From Arcticibacter eurypsychrophilus (GTDB taxonomy: Bacteria > Bacteroidota > Bacteroidia > Sphingobacteriales > Sphingobacteriaceae): 39,507 nucleotides of DNA. Location: contig NZ_MDFN01000039.1 in assembly GCF_001730525.1 (NCBI RefSeq), positions 1 through 39,507 on the forward strand, read 5' to 3'. The notes below the pieces were generated by a model. That model was not told the DNA's origin, did no database searches, and saw only the letters and a program-made list of their open reading frames with translations. Positions within the stretch are counted from its first letter, which is position 1. Every line of letters begins with the position of its first letter. Made by a program: the position numbers and the translations under genes. Positions 1 to 8,757 of the stretch are shown piece by piece.

Positions 1-28
1 GTCCCTGGTTCGAGTCCAGGCTTGGGAG
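1..28 (+). tRNA. 3' end of a tRNA gene (isotype uncertain, Asn-like)
   Basis: The window opens inside a tRNA. A perfect T-arm is visible: stem CCTGG (4-8), loop TTCGAGT (9-15), stem CCAGG (16-20). It is followed by the 3' acceptor strand CTTGGGA (21-27) and discriminator G28. The implied 5' acceptor strand is TCCCAAG. A U1-A72 pair with a G73 discriminator is seen in tRNA-Asn, but the anticodon lies outside the window, so the isotype is a guess. CCA is not fully encoded (G-C-A follows). Confidence 0.85.
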
Positions 29-30
29 CA

Positions 31-72
31 AGAAAGGGCAAGCAATCTAAAAGTTTGTTTGCCCTTTCTTTT
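31..72 (+). terminator. Rho-independent terminator of the tRNA
   Basis: The 11-bp arm AGAAAGGGCAA (31-41) pairs perfectly with TTGCCCTTTCT (59-69) and is followed by a T run. It begins two bases after the tRNA acceptor end, so it terminates the tRNA transcript. Confidence 0.85.
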
Positions 73-453
73 ATGCATCAAATCTTGTAAAACCTCATCT
101 TTAATTAGTCTATTATCCCATCAAGTAAGTGCTCTATACCTTAGTTTATTTATATACAAGGTTGCTTAAATTTAAAAATGATTTGTACAATTATACTATT
201 CATTTGCCGGAAGTCATCAGCACACGACCATTTTATCAATTCGTCGGTTATAAACTATTTCACACATTAACTGTATAATGGTAGACAGCTTTGAGAAAAT
301 TAACGGTTTTATTTGTTAGGGTATAACAGCAGCTATAAATAAATATACCGCTGTCGTCGTCTAAACTAGTTGTCTAACTGGAATGGTTGCAATTATTCTG
401 AATTCTATTCAAAATTTACAGAAATCAAATTGGCCTTTGAGCTCATAAATAGT
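73..453. other. AT-rich non-coding spacer
   Basis: About 380 bases between the tRNA terminator and the META-domain lipoprotein gene. No reading frame with coding character is seen on either strand. It probably carries the promoter of the downstream gene, but I cannot place a convincing TAnnTTTG box. Confidence 0.5.
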
Positions 454-909
454 ATGAATAAAACGATCTCCATCTTCCTTTTTTTTGCCTTGTTAAGCAT
501 GACATATAGCTGCAGTCAGAAACGTTTGGCAACTACTCAACACAATTATGGAGGCAGCGAAATCCTTTATCAGTATAAATGGAATTTTACTGAGTTAAAT
601 AGCCAGCCTATTTCTACAGGTAGGGATACTGCTTATCTATTATTTTATCCCGGTCAGGTCAATCGGGTAACTGGATCAACAGGCTGCAATCGTCTCACAG
701 GCACATTCGAATTATCTGGTACGAATAAAATGATGTTCTCTCCTCTAGTTACCACTAGAATGGCATGTTCAGGTTATGATGAATTGCCAGTCCTCACCGC
801 GTTAAAGCAGGTAAACAACTGGAGTATCATAAACAACCAACTATTGCTTAGTAACGGTAAAATACTGGTAGCAAAGCTTAAAGGCGTACCTGTAACTGTA
901 CCTAAATAA
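454..909 (+). CDS. META/HslJ-domain lipoprotein
   Basis: A predicted 151-residue lipoprotein. Residues 1-19 form a hydrophobic signal peptide ending in TYS-C20, a relaxed lipobox. The mature part is a META (HslJ-like) domain: the W in YKWNF near residue 43, the hallmark GSTGCNR around 74-80, and TTRMAC at 100-105. These small beta-rich domains occur in cell-envelope proteins linked to heat or antibiotic stress; the molecular function is unknown. The frame is open upstream to 370, but the ATG at 454 is chosen because it puts the signal peptide at the N-terminus. It stands alone. Confidence 0.85.
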   Translation: MNKTISIFLFFALLSMTYSCSQKRLATTQHNYGGSEILYQYKWNFTELNSQPISTGRDTAYLLFYPGQVNRVTGSTGCNRLTGTFELSGTNKMMFSPLVTTRMACSGYDELPVLTALKQVNNWSIINNQLLLSNGKILVAKLKGVPVTVPK

Positions 910-1093
910 GTCAGTACATCGGGAGCAGTACTTACCTCAAACGTTTATAAAAATTGTACAAGCACATGAAATTATGATTTCAGCAAAATGTCAGTCTTTT
1001 ATAATAATTTAAGTTCGATAGTTATTAAAAGAACAGATTAGGTCAAGTAGTGTTCAGTTAAATTAAGCACATTATAAAATAAATGGATTAAGC

Positions 1094-1948
1094 ATGGAAA
1101 AAAATAATTTGCCAGTATGGTTTATCACTGGCTGCTCTACCGGTTTTGGTAGAGAATTAGCGAAGTTAATATTGAAAAAAGGCTGGAATGCGGTAATAAC
1201 CGCCCGCAATATAGATCAGGTTATGGATATTGTTGAAGGATATGAAGATACTTCATTAGTGATATCATTGGATGTAACAGATAAAACCCAGGTTTCAAAT
1301 GCAGTATCCCAAGCAGAAGAGTTCTTTGGGAAGATTGATGTTTTGGTAAACAATGCTGGATTTGGGTACTTTAGCAGCATCGAAGAAGGCGAGGAAGAGA
1401 AAATAAGGGCACAGTTTGAGACTAACGTTTTTGGTCTCGTTAATGTTGTACAAGCGGTATTACCCGGAATGCGCGAAAAACGCAATGGACATATCATTAA
1501 CTTTTCTTCTATTGGCGGACTGAGAGCTTTTATAGCAACAGGGTACTATCATGCTACTAAATTCGCTGTGGAAGGTTTATCAGAATCTTTGTCTCAAGAA
1601 GTTGCCCCGCTTGGAATTAAGGTTTTACTTGTAGAACCAGGACCTTTCCGTACCGATTGGGCTGGACGTTCTACATCTCGTACCCCTGTTTCTATAGCAG
1701 ATTATAAAGACACTGTTGGTGTCCGAATGGATGCAAGTCTAGAAGGAAGTGGGAAACAACAAGGGGATCCTGTTAGAGGATGTGAGGCCATTATAGAAGC
1801 TGTTTACGCTGAACATCACCAGTTAAGACTTTTACTTGGAGAGCCTGCATTTAAAATGGCTATTGAAAAAAACGAGATGTTAAAGGAGAATTTTGAATTT
1901 TGGAAAGAACTGAGCCTGAGTGCCGATTTCCCAGCATCTGAAAGGTAA
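1094..1948 (+). CDS. Short-chain dehydrogenase/reductase (classical SDR)
   Basis: A 284-residue cytoplasmic NAD(P)-dependent oxidoreductase of the classical SDR family. Seen directly: the TGxxxGxG dinucleotide loop at 12-19, the NNAG motif at 86-89, catalytic Ser139 in FSSI, and the YxxxK pair Tyr152/Lys156. After the active site comes EPGPFRTDW, typical of the subgroup often annotated as 'oxidoreductase, SDR family' related to retinol or 17-beta-hydroxysteroid dehydrogenases. The substrate cannot be inferred. It is monocistronic, with a strong bidirectional terminator about 50 bases after the stop codon. Confidence 0.9.
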   Translation: MEKNNLPVWFITGCSTGFGRELAKLILKKGWNAVITARNIDQVMDIVEGYEDTSLVISLDVTDKTQVSNAVSQAEEFFGKIDVLVNNAGFGYFSSIEEGEEEKIRAQFETNVFGLVNVVQAVLPGMREKRNGHIINFSSIGGLRAFIATGYYHATKFAVEGLSESLSQEVAPLGIKVLLVEPGPFRTDWAGRSTSRTPVSIADYKDTVGVRMDASLEGSGKQQGDPVRGCEAIIEAVYAEHHQLRLLLGEPAFKMAIEKNEMLKENFEFWKELSLSADFPASER

Positions 1949-1997
1949 TTCAGTAATCAGAACTTAAATATTAAATTTAAGAATCCTATATCTATTG

Positions 1998-2047
1998 AAA
2001 CAAGAAAATCGATAGGGCATAAAGGTACCCTATTGATTTTCTTGTTT
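1998..2047. terminator. Long bidirectional terminator hairpin
   Basis: The arms 1998-2017 and 2028-2047 pair over 20 bp with a single G-T wobble and a 10-base loop. A-rich and T-rich flanks make it usable from both strands, so it can end the SDR gene and isolate the convergent DUF6266 gene. Confidence 0.85.
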
Positions 2048-2274
2048 ATACCCATTCATTAAGCCTTACGTTCCTGACGATCCCGGCCTTTGAATTTTTC
2101 AAGGCTTTGCCAATAAATTCTTGTCCCCACTGATTCAAATATGTTGAATAGGACACCATGGATTTTTAATAAACAGACCTATACCCCAATTATTCAGATA
2201 ATCATTTTTCTAATTACTTGCTCATCATTACTTGCATTTTACATTTGTCTATTAAAACGGCCTTCCTTTTTTTA
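2048..2274. other. Spacer with no recognised feature
   Basis: Together with the terminator this forms a 326-base gap between the SDR stop and the end of the DUF6266 gene on the other strand. Both strands were inspected and no gene-like frame or further strong hairpin was seen. Confidence 0.5.
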
Positions 2275-2919
2275 TTAAAACCCTAATTTATGAGTCCCTA
2301 AATATTGACTTATCGAAACGCTGTTAGTCTTCAAAGATTTAAAAGCAAGATACACCTCCAGCTCCTGATTAATAAAGGTGCCAGGCACTTCTATTCTCAA
2401 AATTCCCTCACTACGTGTTCCCGTGCCAATTCCCTGTAAGGCCTCATTGGTTACCCGGTTGTATACCAGATAGAAAAGTACATCTCCGGAATAAGCATCG
2501 CATAACTCATTTTCAGGATTCCAGGTGATTTCTATGATATTGGATCCCGGTAATCGAACTGCTGCATGTTCTACCCCTGATAATGGGCCATAACTAATCA
2601 GCACCGATGAATAATCAATATACTGATCCGGATATTCTCCCCGTAGGGCATGATGATACGTATAGGAATGAGCAGCCATCCGTGCTGTCATTTTTGGATT
2701 GAAATCCTTAAATCCTATTGTAATTACTTCTTTCAGCGGTGCAAGCCATTCATGCAGGAATTTGAATGTCAACCTTGTTGCTGCTTGTTTTGCGGAAGGT
2801 GTTTTTTTGCTTCGTTTTGGAACTGCTCTGATGTAGTCAACCCCTTTCCAGGTGCAACCTACTGTAGGACCTACTTTACCGTGGAAACTTCCATTGATTC
2901 CATTTTCATAATGTGCCAT
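2275..2919 (-). CDS. DUF6266 family protein
   Basis: A 214-residue protein that I recognise as DUF6266, a Bacteroidota family of unknown function often seen in Pedobacter and relatives. The N-terminus is characteristic: MA, then a Gly-rich segment with GSFHGKVG near residues 10-17, a TVGCTWKG strand, and YIRAVPKRS near 29-37. The rest is mostly predicted beta structure. There is no signal peptide or transmembrane segment. It is monocistronic. A second protein with a similar N-terminal layout is encoded at 30986. A fibre or surface-structure role has been considered for proteins of this look, but nothing here proves it. Confidence 0.75.
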   Translation of the reverse strand: MAHYENGINGSFHGKVGPTVGCTWKGVDYIRAVPKRSKKTPSAKQAATRLTFKFLHEWLAPLKEVITIGFKDFNPKMTARMAAHSYTYHHALRGEYPDQYIDYSSVLISYGPLSGVEHAAVRLPGSNIIEITWNPENELCDAYSGDVLFYLVYNRVTNEALQGIGTGTRSEGILRIEVPGTFINQELEVYLAFKSLKTNSVSISQYLGTHKLGF

Positions 2920-3191
2920 TTTCTATAAATTTAAAAGATGAATTGTTAATCGGCAAGGTAAATACTTGTATTGACAAGTTATGTAATAAATCGTACTAGA
3001 GGTTGATATATAGCGGTTCTAAATTGCAAATTATTTTCTTAGCGAGCGGAACAGCTGCGGAGAAGGTGCGGAGAAGCTGGGTGTAATTTGCGGTTTTTTT
3101 TAGTTCGAAACTACAATAGGAAATTGCCAATGTACCAATTTATCTTTGACCATAACCTTAAATAAGACAGCTTTATTTTGTTAATTTGAGG

Positions 3192-3605
3192 ATGGAATTT
3201 TCAATTCAGGATTTGTTACCCAATATCACTTTTAAAACATCCAGAAGTGGCGGTAAAGGTGGGCAAAATGTAAATAAAGTAGCCAGCAAGGCTGAATTGA
3301 ATTTCGATTTTGAAGCTTCAAATGTTTTTGATTCCGTTGAAAAGGAACGCCTGAAGCAAAAGCTAGCCAATCGTATGACTGCGGAAGGGCTCATCCAGGT
3401 GATCAGTGAAGAGGAGCGCAGTCAATATTTAAATAAAGAACGGACGCTTCAAAAGCTCTACCTGCATCTTAAAAATGCACTGTATATTCATAAAGCCAGA
3501 AAAGCAACTAAGCCTAAAAAGTCGTCTATTGAGAAGCGACTTAAAAATAAGCAGCTGCATGCTGTAAAAAAAATCAATAGAAAAAACAGTGATCCTGATT
3601 CTTAG
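3192..3605 (+). CDS. arfB: Alternative ribosome-rescue aminoacyl-tRNA hydrolase (ArfB/YaeJ type)
   Basis: A 137-residue protein that frees ribosomes stalled without a stop codon by hydrolysing peptidyl-tRNA. The catalytic GGQ lies at 23-25 in SRSGGKGGQNVNKV, the short class I release-factor-like domain that lacks codon-reading domains. The C-terminal third is very Lys/Arg-rich (KARKATKPKK and KRLKNKQ), matching the tail that ArfB inserts into the empty mRNA channel. The length fits the family. ATG 3192 is preferred to the TTG two codons upstream (3186). It is followed at once by a perfect palindrome. Confidence 0.93.
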   Translation: MEFSIQDLLPNITFKTSRSGGKGGQNVNKVASKAELNFDFEASNVFDSVEKERLKQKLANRMTAEGLIQVISEEERSQYLNKERTLQKLYLHLKNALYIHKARKATKPKKSSIEKRLKNKQLHAVKKINRKNSDPDS

Positions 3606-3629
3606 ATTTATTGGATTAATCCAATAAAT
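3606..3629. repeat. Perfect 24-bp palindrome after arfB
   Basis: The half-site ATTTATTGGATT is followed directly by its exact reverse complement AATCCAATAAAT, starting at the first base after the arfB stop codon. It could be a weak hairpin terminator or a dimeric operator; no T tract follows. Confidence 0.6.
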
Positions 3630-3958
3630 GATAAAATAACCAAGCTCATGTAGACATAATGATACGAATTGAATAGTTTTTGATATGATTTGACTAAAGT
3701 ATATTGACCCTAATTCCTTTTCTTTGAATGACAAATATAAGCCATATAACAATTTTTAATTATTTGAAGAATAAGGATACTACAGGTTAGGCTAATTAGG
3801 AGAGGAAAACAGGAAACAGAAAGATAAATCTTCTGTTATACTGAATGTTAAGTAAATTTTTCTTCTTTATAAACCTTCGTAGAGTTTTTGTAACCATATA
3901 AATTAGGATAAGTTGTTTTGGCTGATCATTCAGTACACACTAAAAGAGTAAATCTTAG
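3630..3958. other. Leader region of the glycoside hydrolase operon
   Basis: About 330 AT-rich bases before the GH2 gene. No coding frame is recognised. It presumably holds the operon promoter, but I could not identify a clear -7/-33 pair. Confidence 0.4.
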
Positions 3959-5806
3959 ATGAAGAATATTTATCTTTTTCCCCTTGTAAGTCTAATTCTT
4001 AGCACTTCTGTACAGGCACAACGTGCGGATTGGAAACCAGTTTCAGGAAAGATCCAAACCGCTTGGGCAGAGAAGGTGGATCCTTCAAGTACTTTGCCCG
4101 AATATCCAAGGCCACAATTGGTGCGTCCGAATTGGAAAAATCTCAACGGTTTATGGGACTATGCGATCCTGCCAAAGGATAAGGTTCAACCCAAGACTTT
4201 TGAGGGGAAGATCTTAGTTCCTTTTGCCGTAGAATCATCCTTATCCGGAGTAGGACGCAGGGTAGGAAAAGACAGTATCCTGTGGTACAATACCACGATT
4301 ACACTGCCTTCAACAATGAAGAATAAAAAAGTATTACTTCATTTTGGTGGGGTGGACTGGGAAACTACCGTTTATGTAAATGGTAAAAAAGCAGGGATGC
4401 ACCAGGGAGGAAATGATCCATTTTCTTTCGATATAACAGGATTGCTTAAAGGTGGAAGTCGCCAGCAAATTTCCATACGTGTTTGGGATCCAACAGATGA
4501 GGGTCCTCAGCCAAGAGGCAAACAGGTAAGAAAACCGGAAGGAATCTGGTATACACCGGTAACAGGAATCTGGCAAACGGTATGGGTTGAAGCGGTTGCT
4601 GAAACCTATGTGCAGAGCACAAAACAATTACCTGATATCGATAATCAAACGTTAACCTTCCTGAGCGATGTAAAAAATCTGAAGGCAGGCGACAAAGTTA
4701 GCGTATCCGCATGGGATGGAAATACAGAAGTAGCCACTCAGTTGGTTAATGGAAATGAAGCAGCAGTATTGAAGATTCCGAATGCAAAGCTTTGGTCTCC
4801 GGAAAGTCCTTTCTTATATCACTTAAAAATAGCGGTGATGCGCAAGGGAAAAGCCTTGGATGAAGTAACTAGTTATTTTGCGATGAGAAAATCTTCCCTT
4901 GGACCGGATAAAAACGGAATCCAAAGGATGTTACTGAATAACAAGTTTGTGTTCCAATATGGTCCACTGGATCAGGGATGGTGGCCGGATGGTTTATATA
5001 CGGCTCCAACGGATGAGGCCTTAAAGTTTGATATTGTGGAAACTAAAGCGATGGGCTTTAATATGATCAGAAAGCATATTAAAGTGGAACCGGCACGCTG
5101 GTATCACTATTGCGATTCCATTGGTATGTTGGTTTGGCAGGATATGCCAAGTGGCGATTTGGGTAACCATTGGGAACCGCGTCCGGGTGTTTTAGGTCGC
5201 GCAACAGATAAAGACCGTACACTTGAATCTGAAGGTTATTACCGCAAGGAATGGAATGCAATTATGGAAGCCTTGTATAATTATCCTTCTATTGTGGTGT
5301 GGACTCCTTTTAATGAAGCATGGGGACAGTTTAAAACTGCCGAAATAACAGAGTGGACGATGAAAAAGGACCCTTCCCGTTTAATTAATAGTGCGAGTGG
5401 GGGCAATTTCTATCCGGTGGGTCATATTGTGGATCTGCATAATTATCCCGATCCGGCAATGCCTCGTCCTGAGATCTTTGGTGCCAAACATGCCTTGGTT
5501 TTAGGGGAATTTGGTGGACTGGGATTACCGGTTGATAATCATGTTTGGCAACAAAAGGACAACTGGGGCTATCAGAGCTTTAAAACTGCTGATGATTTGT
5601 TTAAAACCTATTCCTCATTTATGGATAAGATGGAAGGTTTGATTAAAGTAGGACTTTCTGCAGCTGTTTATACACAAACTACAGACGTGGAAGTAGAAAC
5701 AAATGGATTGATGACCTATGACCGGAAGGTGATTAAGGTTCCTACAGCAAAACTAAAAGCAGTTTCAGACAAACTTTATAATCCTGCATTAGTAGAAATT
5801 AAATAA
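3959..5806 (+). CDS. Secreted glycoside hydrolase family 2 protein (beta-galactosidase/glucuronidase-like)
   Basis: A 615-residue retaining glycosidase. Residues 1-20 form a Sec signal peptide ending in QAQ. A GH2 sugar-binding jelly-roll follows (about 40-215; VPFAVESSLSG, WYNTTITLP, FGGVDWETTVYVNGK), then an Ig-like sandwich (to about 310) and a TIM barrel. The acid/base is Glu453 in WTPFNEAWG and the predicted nucleophile is Glu517 in VLGEFGG. It is short for GH2 because there is no large C-terminal domain. First gene of a three-hydrolase operon, with 26 bases to the GH5-like gene. It probably trims hemicellulose side chains in the periplasm; substrate unproven. Confidence 0.88.
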   Translation: MKNIYLFPLVSLILSTSVQAQRADWKPVSGKIQTAWAEKVDPSSTLPEYPRPQLVRPNWKNLNGLWDYAILPKDKVQPKTFEGKILVPFAVESSLSGVGRRVGKDSILWYNTTITLPSTMKNKKVLLHFGGVDWETTVYVNGKKAGMHQGGNDPFSFDITGLLKGGSRQQISIRVWDPTDEGPQPRGKQVRKPEGIWYTPVTGIWQTVWVEAVAETYVQSTKQLPDIDNQTLTFLSDVKNLKAGDKVSVSAWDGNTEVATQLVNGNEAAVLKIPNAKLWSPESPFLYHLKIAVMRKGKALDEVTSYFAMRKSSLGPDKNGIQRMLLNNKFVFQYGPLDQGWWPDGLYTAPTDEALKFDIVETKAMGFNMIRKHIKVEPARWYHYCDSIGMLVWQDMPSGDLGNHWEPRPGVLGRATDKDRTLESEGYYRKEWNAIMEALYNYPSIVVWTPFNEAWGQFKTAEITEWTMKKDPSRLINSASGGNFYPVGHIVDLHNYPDPAMPRPEIFGAKHALVLGEFGGLGLPVDNHVWQQKDNWGYQSFKTADDLFKTYSSFMDKMEGLIKVGLSAAVYTQTTDVEVETNGLMTYDRKVIKVPTAKLKAVSDKLYNPALVEIK

Positions 5807-5832
5807 AGTACAGAAGATAAATTACGATAAAT

Positions 5833-6930
5833 ATGAATAAGCGCCTTTATGTTATTTTATTCTTACTGGTTTCAGCAACCAGTATTCAAGCTCAAAAAGC
5901 AAAGAAGAGTACTGCTGATCTTCCGGGTAAGGTATGGTCTATTGAAAAGGCAAATGCCTGGTATGAGCAATATAAATGGATAAATGGAGCAGACTTCATT
6001 CCAAGTACAGCTATAAACCAGCTGGAGATGTGGCAGGCCGAGACTTTTGATCCGCAAACTATAGATAAGGAATTGGGATGGGCTGAAGGTATAGGGTTCA
6101 ATACAATGCGGGTTTATCTGCATAGTATTGCCTGGAAACAAGATCCAAAAGGGTTTAAGGACCGTGTTGGGGAGTACTTAAACATAGCTGACAAGCATAA
6201 AATTAAGACAATTTTCGTGTTTTTTGATGATTGCTGGAATAAAGAAGGGAAGGCTGGAAAGCAGCCTGAGCCTAAAACCGGCATCCATAATTCGGGTTGG
6301 GTTCAGGATCCTGGAGATCCTTATTATAAAGATCCTTCTACTTTCCCAGCATTGGAAAAGTATGTTAAGGATGTGATGGGATCTTTTGCACATGACAAGC
6401 GCATTTTGCTTTGGGACCTTTATAATGAACCGGGTAATTCGGGTAAGTTGGAAACAACATTGCCTTTATTGACACAGGTTTTTAGCTGGGCAAGAACCGT
6501 GAATCCGGATCAGCCTATTAGCGCGGGGATTTGGGCCTGGGATTATGAAAAACTGAATGCTTTTCAAGCTCTAAACTCGGATGTGATTACGTACCACGAT
6601 TATGAAGAACCGCAATGGCACCAACGGGTTATTGATATGTTGAAAGCTTTTGGCCGTCCGCTTATTTGTACCGAATATATGGCTCGTTCCAGGAACAGTA
6701 GGTTTTCTAACGTGTTGCCGCTCTTAAAAAAGGAAAATGTTGGGGCTATTAACTGGGGATTTGTAGCGGGTAAAACGAATACCATCTATGCATGGGATAC
6801 GCCTTTAGCGGATGGAAGTCAGCCTATTGAGTGGTTTCATGATATCTTTAAGAAAGATGGAACGCCTTATCGTCAGGATGAAGTAGACTTAATTAAAAAA
6901 TTAAATGCCGAACCGGTTGCTAATAAGTAG
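5833..6930 (+). CDS. Secreted GH5-like cellulase/xylanase-type glycoside hydrolase
   Basis: A 365-residue clan GH-A (GH5-like) TIM-barrel hydrolase, a group commonly annotated as '1,4-beta-xylanase' in Bacteroidota. The signal peptide ends around SIQAQ (about residue 20). Acid/base Glu199 lies in LYNEPG and nucleophile Glu281 in ICTEYMA. Aromatic residues such as W in WGFVAG and YAWDTP line the expected sugar cleft. It is second in the operon, 26 bases after the GH2 gene and 3 bases before the GH43 lipoprotein, so it is co-transcribed. The exact family and substrate need a search; endo-action on a plant glycan is inference. Confidence 0.85.
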   Translation: MNKRLYVILFLLVSATSIQAQKAKKSTADLPGKVWSIEKANAWYEQYKWINGADFIPSTAINQLEMWQAETFDPQTIDKELGWAEGIGFNTMRVYLHSIAWKQDPKGFKDRVGEYLNIADKHKIKTIFVFFDDCWNKEGKAGKQPEPKTGIHNSGWVQDPGDPYYKDPSTFPALEKYVKDVMGSFAHDKRILLWDLYNEPGNSGKLETTLPLLTQVFSWARTVNPDQPISAGIWAWDYEKLNAFQALNSDVITYHDYEEPQWHQRVIDMLKAFGRPLICTEYMARSRNSRFSNVLPLLKKENVGAINWGFVAGKTNTIYAWDTPLADGSQPIEWFHDIFKKDGTPYRQDEVDLIKKLNAEPVANK

Positions 6931-6933
6931 GTT

Positions 6934-8010
6934 ATGAAAAGGTTAAGCTTTTTCTTTTTGGCGTTTATTTACTGCGGAATTAGTGGTTGTTCCACTAGTA
7001 AGGTAGCTGTTTCTAATCCTGTAGTGCAAGCTACATTTACAAATCCGTTGCTTCCTTCGGGTGCCGATCCATGGAGTATTTATAAAGATGGATACTATTA
7101 TTACACGAATTCTTTAGGGAACAGATTGGCGATCTGGAAAACAAAGGACTTGGCAGATCTTAAACATGCAGAACAGAAAGTTATCTGGACACCTAGTCCG
7201 GGTACCTTATATTCCGATGATATCTGGGCTCCTGAGCTTCATTTTATTAATGGGAAATGGTATATGTATTTTGCTGCTGATGACGGTAACAATAACAATC
7301 ATCGGATGTATGTCGTTGAAAATTCTTCTATTGATCCGATGAAAGGGGAGTGGGTGTTTAAGGGAAAGATAGCGGATGCTTCGGATAAGTGGGCAATTGA
7401 CGGAACTGTGTTTGAACATGGAGGACAGTTATACATGTTATGGTCAGGCTGGCAGGGAAATAGCAATGGTCAGCAGGATATTTATATTGCAAGAATGAGC
7501 AATCCTTGGACGATAGATGGGCAGCGCGTACGGATTTCTGCTCCTCATTTTGATTGGGAAAAGGACGGGGATTTAAATGATGCACAGAATCCTTCACATG
7601 TAAATGTGAATGAAGGTCCACAGTTTCTGGAAAATAAGGGTAAGCTGTTTGTGGTTTATTCTGCAAGTGGTTGCTGGACTGATTCGTATGCTTTGGGACT
7701 TTTAACGTTTACGGGAGAGAGTTTGCTCGATTCGGCATCTTGGAATAAGAGTGAGAAGCCGGTGTTTAAGCAATCGCCAGAGAATGGTGTTTATGCACCG
7801 GGACATAATTCGTTCTTTAAATCGCCGGATGGAAAAGAAGATTGGATCTTATATCATGCTAATAACGCTCCCGGTCAGGGATGTGGACAGTTAAGATCAC
7901 CAAGGGCTCAGAAATTTGTTTGGGATGCAAATGGGACCCCTGTTTTTGGAGTTCCATTACGTATTGGTACGGCTTTGAAAAAGCCTTCTATAGGTAGCAA
8001 TGCTTATTAA
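6934..8010 (+). CDS. GH43 family lipoprotein (arabinofuranosidase/xylosidase-like)
   Basis: A 358-residue five-bladed beta-propeller glycosidase. The lipoprotein signal peptide ends at GISG-C19. The GH43 catalytic triad is readable: Asp45 in SGADPW, Asp156 in WAIDGTVF (pKa modulator) and Glu227 in VNEGPQ (acid). WAPELHFINGKWYMYF is a typical GH43 blade. The ATG lies 3 bases after the GH5-like stop, so translation is coupled. As a lipoprotein it is likely anchored in the outer membrane or periplasm and removes arabinose or xylose branches alongside the two secreted enzymes. Confidence 0.9.
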   Translation: MKRLSFFFLAFIYCGISGCSTSKVAVSNPVVQATFTNPLLPSGADPWSIYKDGYYYYTNSLGNRLAIWKTKDLADLKHAEQKVIWTPSPGTLYSDDIWAPELHFINGKWYMYFAADDGNNNNHRMYVVENSSIDPMKGEWVFKGKIADASDKWAIDGTVFEHGGQLYMLWSGWQGNSNGQQDIYIARMSNPWTIDGQRVRISAPHFDWEKDGDLNDAQNPSHVNVNEGPQFLENKGKLFVVYSASGCWTDSYALGLLTFTGESLLDSASWNKSEKPVFKQSPENGVYAPGHNSFFKSPDGKEDWILYHANNAPGQGCGQLRSPRAQKFVWDANGTPVFGVPLRIGTALKKPSIGSNAY

Positions 8011-8015
8011 AATGC

Positions 8016-8736
8016 TTATTGTTCAATAATTGGAGTCATGCTCAGGCTGTAACTGATCGTTTTATTTGCCATTCCTTTGATGTTTCCAATTGCTTGAACG
8101 TTTTGAAAGGTATTGGTGATTACGCTTAACCAATCATATCCTTCTTTGCAGTTGTTTCGAAGTAGAAAGATGTCTTTACTACCGGGAAGCGATTGTAAAC
8201 GAATACAGTGAGTGCTTGAGTATATGGTGTTGGTTTCTACCGTTATGTTGGTCACCACTCTTGGAATACCATAGGTTCCAACTACGATGCCGGATGAGTT
8301 TCCTGTTGATAAACGGGTATCAACAGTATTATTAATGATCTTGATGTTTTTTTAATCATATGATCCATTACTCATTTGAATCCCGCCAATATTAGGGCCT
8401 TTTGTTTTTACTGTATTGTTATTAACAAGAATGTCTAAACCGTCTTCTTTCAATCCGGGTGCAATAGCAATACTACCAGCAGGGATTGTGTTATAGGTTA
8501 AGGTATTGTAAATACGAGGTCTTTTTTAGAGAAGACTGCACATTGATTTTGTTTTGTAGAGAAAGACGCTGATCCGGGTTTTTAGCTGATATGATAGTGC
8601 TATTTGTGTTAACTGCAAAAACGGATTCATCTTGAATAACAGTACTACTGTTCACTATCTCGGTTGATGCATCATCTTGGCAACAGAAGTTAAATGTTGT
8701 GAGAAGGAAGATGAGAATTAAAAATAAATTTTTCAT
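8016..8736 (-). pseudogene. Broken right-handed beta-helix lipoprotein
   Basis: Read from 8736 downward, a lipoprotein signal peptide (hydrophobic run, then NFCCQDD) opens an 82-codon frame that stops near 8491. The homologous frame continues after a shift in the A6 run (T6 on plus, 8522-8527): RIYNTLTYNTIPAG, then NNNTVKTKG. It meets an in-frame TAA at 8354-8352 and resumes in the same frame with KNIKIINNTVDTRL, running through VETNTIYSSTHCIRL to the stop at 8016. The repeating N-N-T turns are those of parallel beta-helix (polysaccharide lyase-like) proteins. At about 240 codons it is short for that type, so an internal deletion is also likely. Confidence 0.75.
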
Positions 8737-8757
8737 ATCATGCTGATTTTCGTTATG

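Noticed and set aside
1-72. tRNA 3' end as an attachment site for an integrated element
   Set aside because: No integrase is nearby and I found no second copy of the 28-base tRNA end within the window.
3041-3080. Tandem repeat TGCGGAGAAG (two copies) before arfB
   Set aside because: Only two short copies with one base between them; not enough to call a repeat element or regulatory array.
3206-3752. Minus-strand frames overlapping arfB and the following spacer
   Set aside because: They lie opposite a well-supported ArfB gene and encode unpatterned hydrophobic sequence with no recognisable domain.
8347-8353. T7 run as a second frameshift in the beta-helix gene
   Set aside because: Reading through shows the frame is the same on both sides; the break is an in-frame TAA, not a shift.
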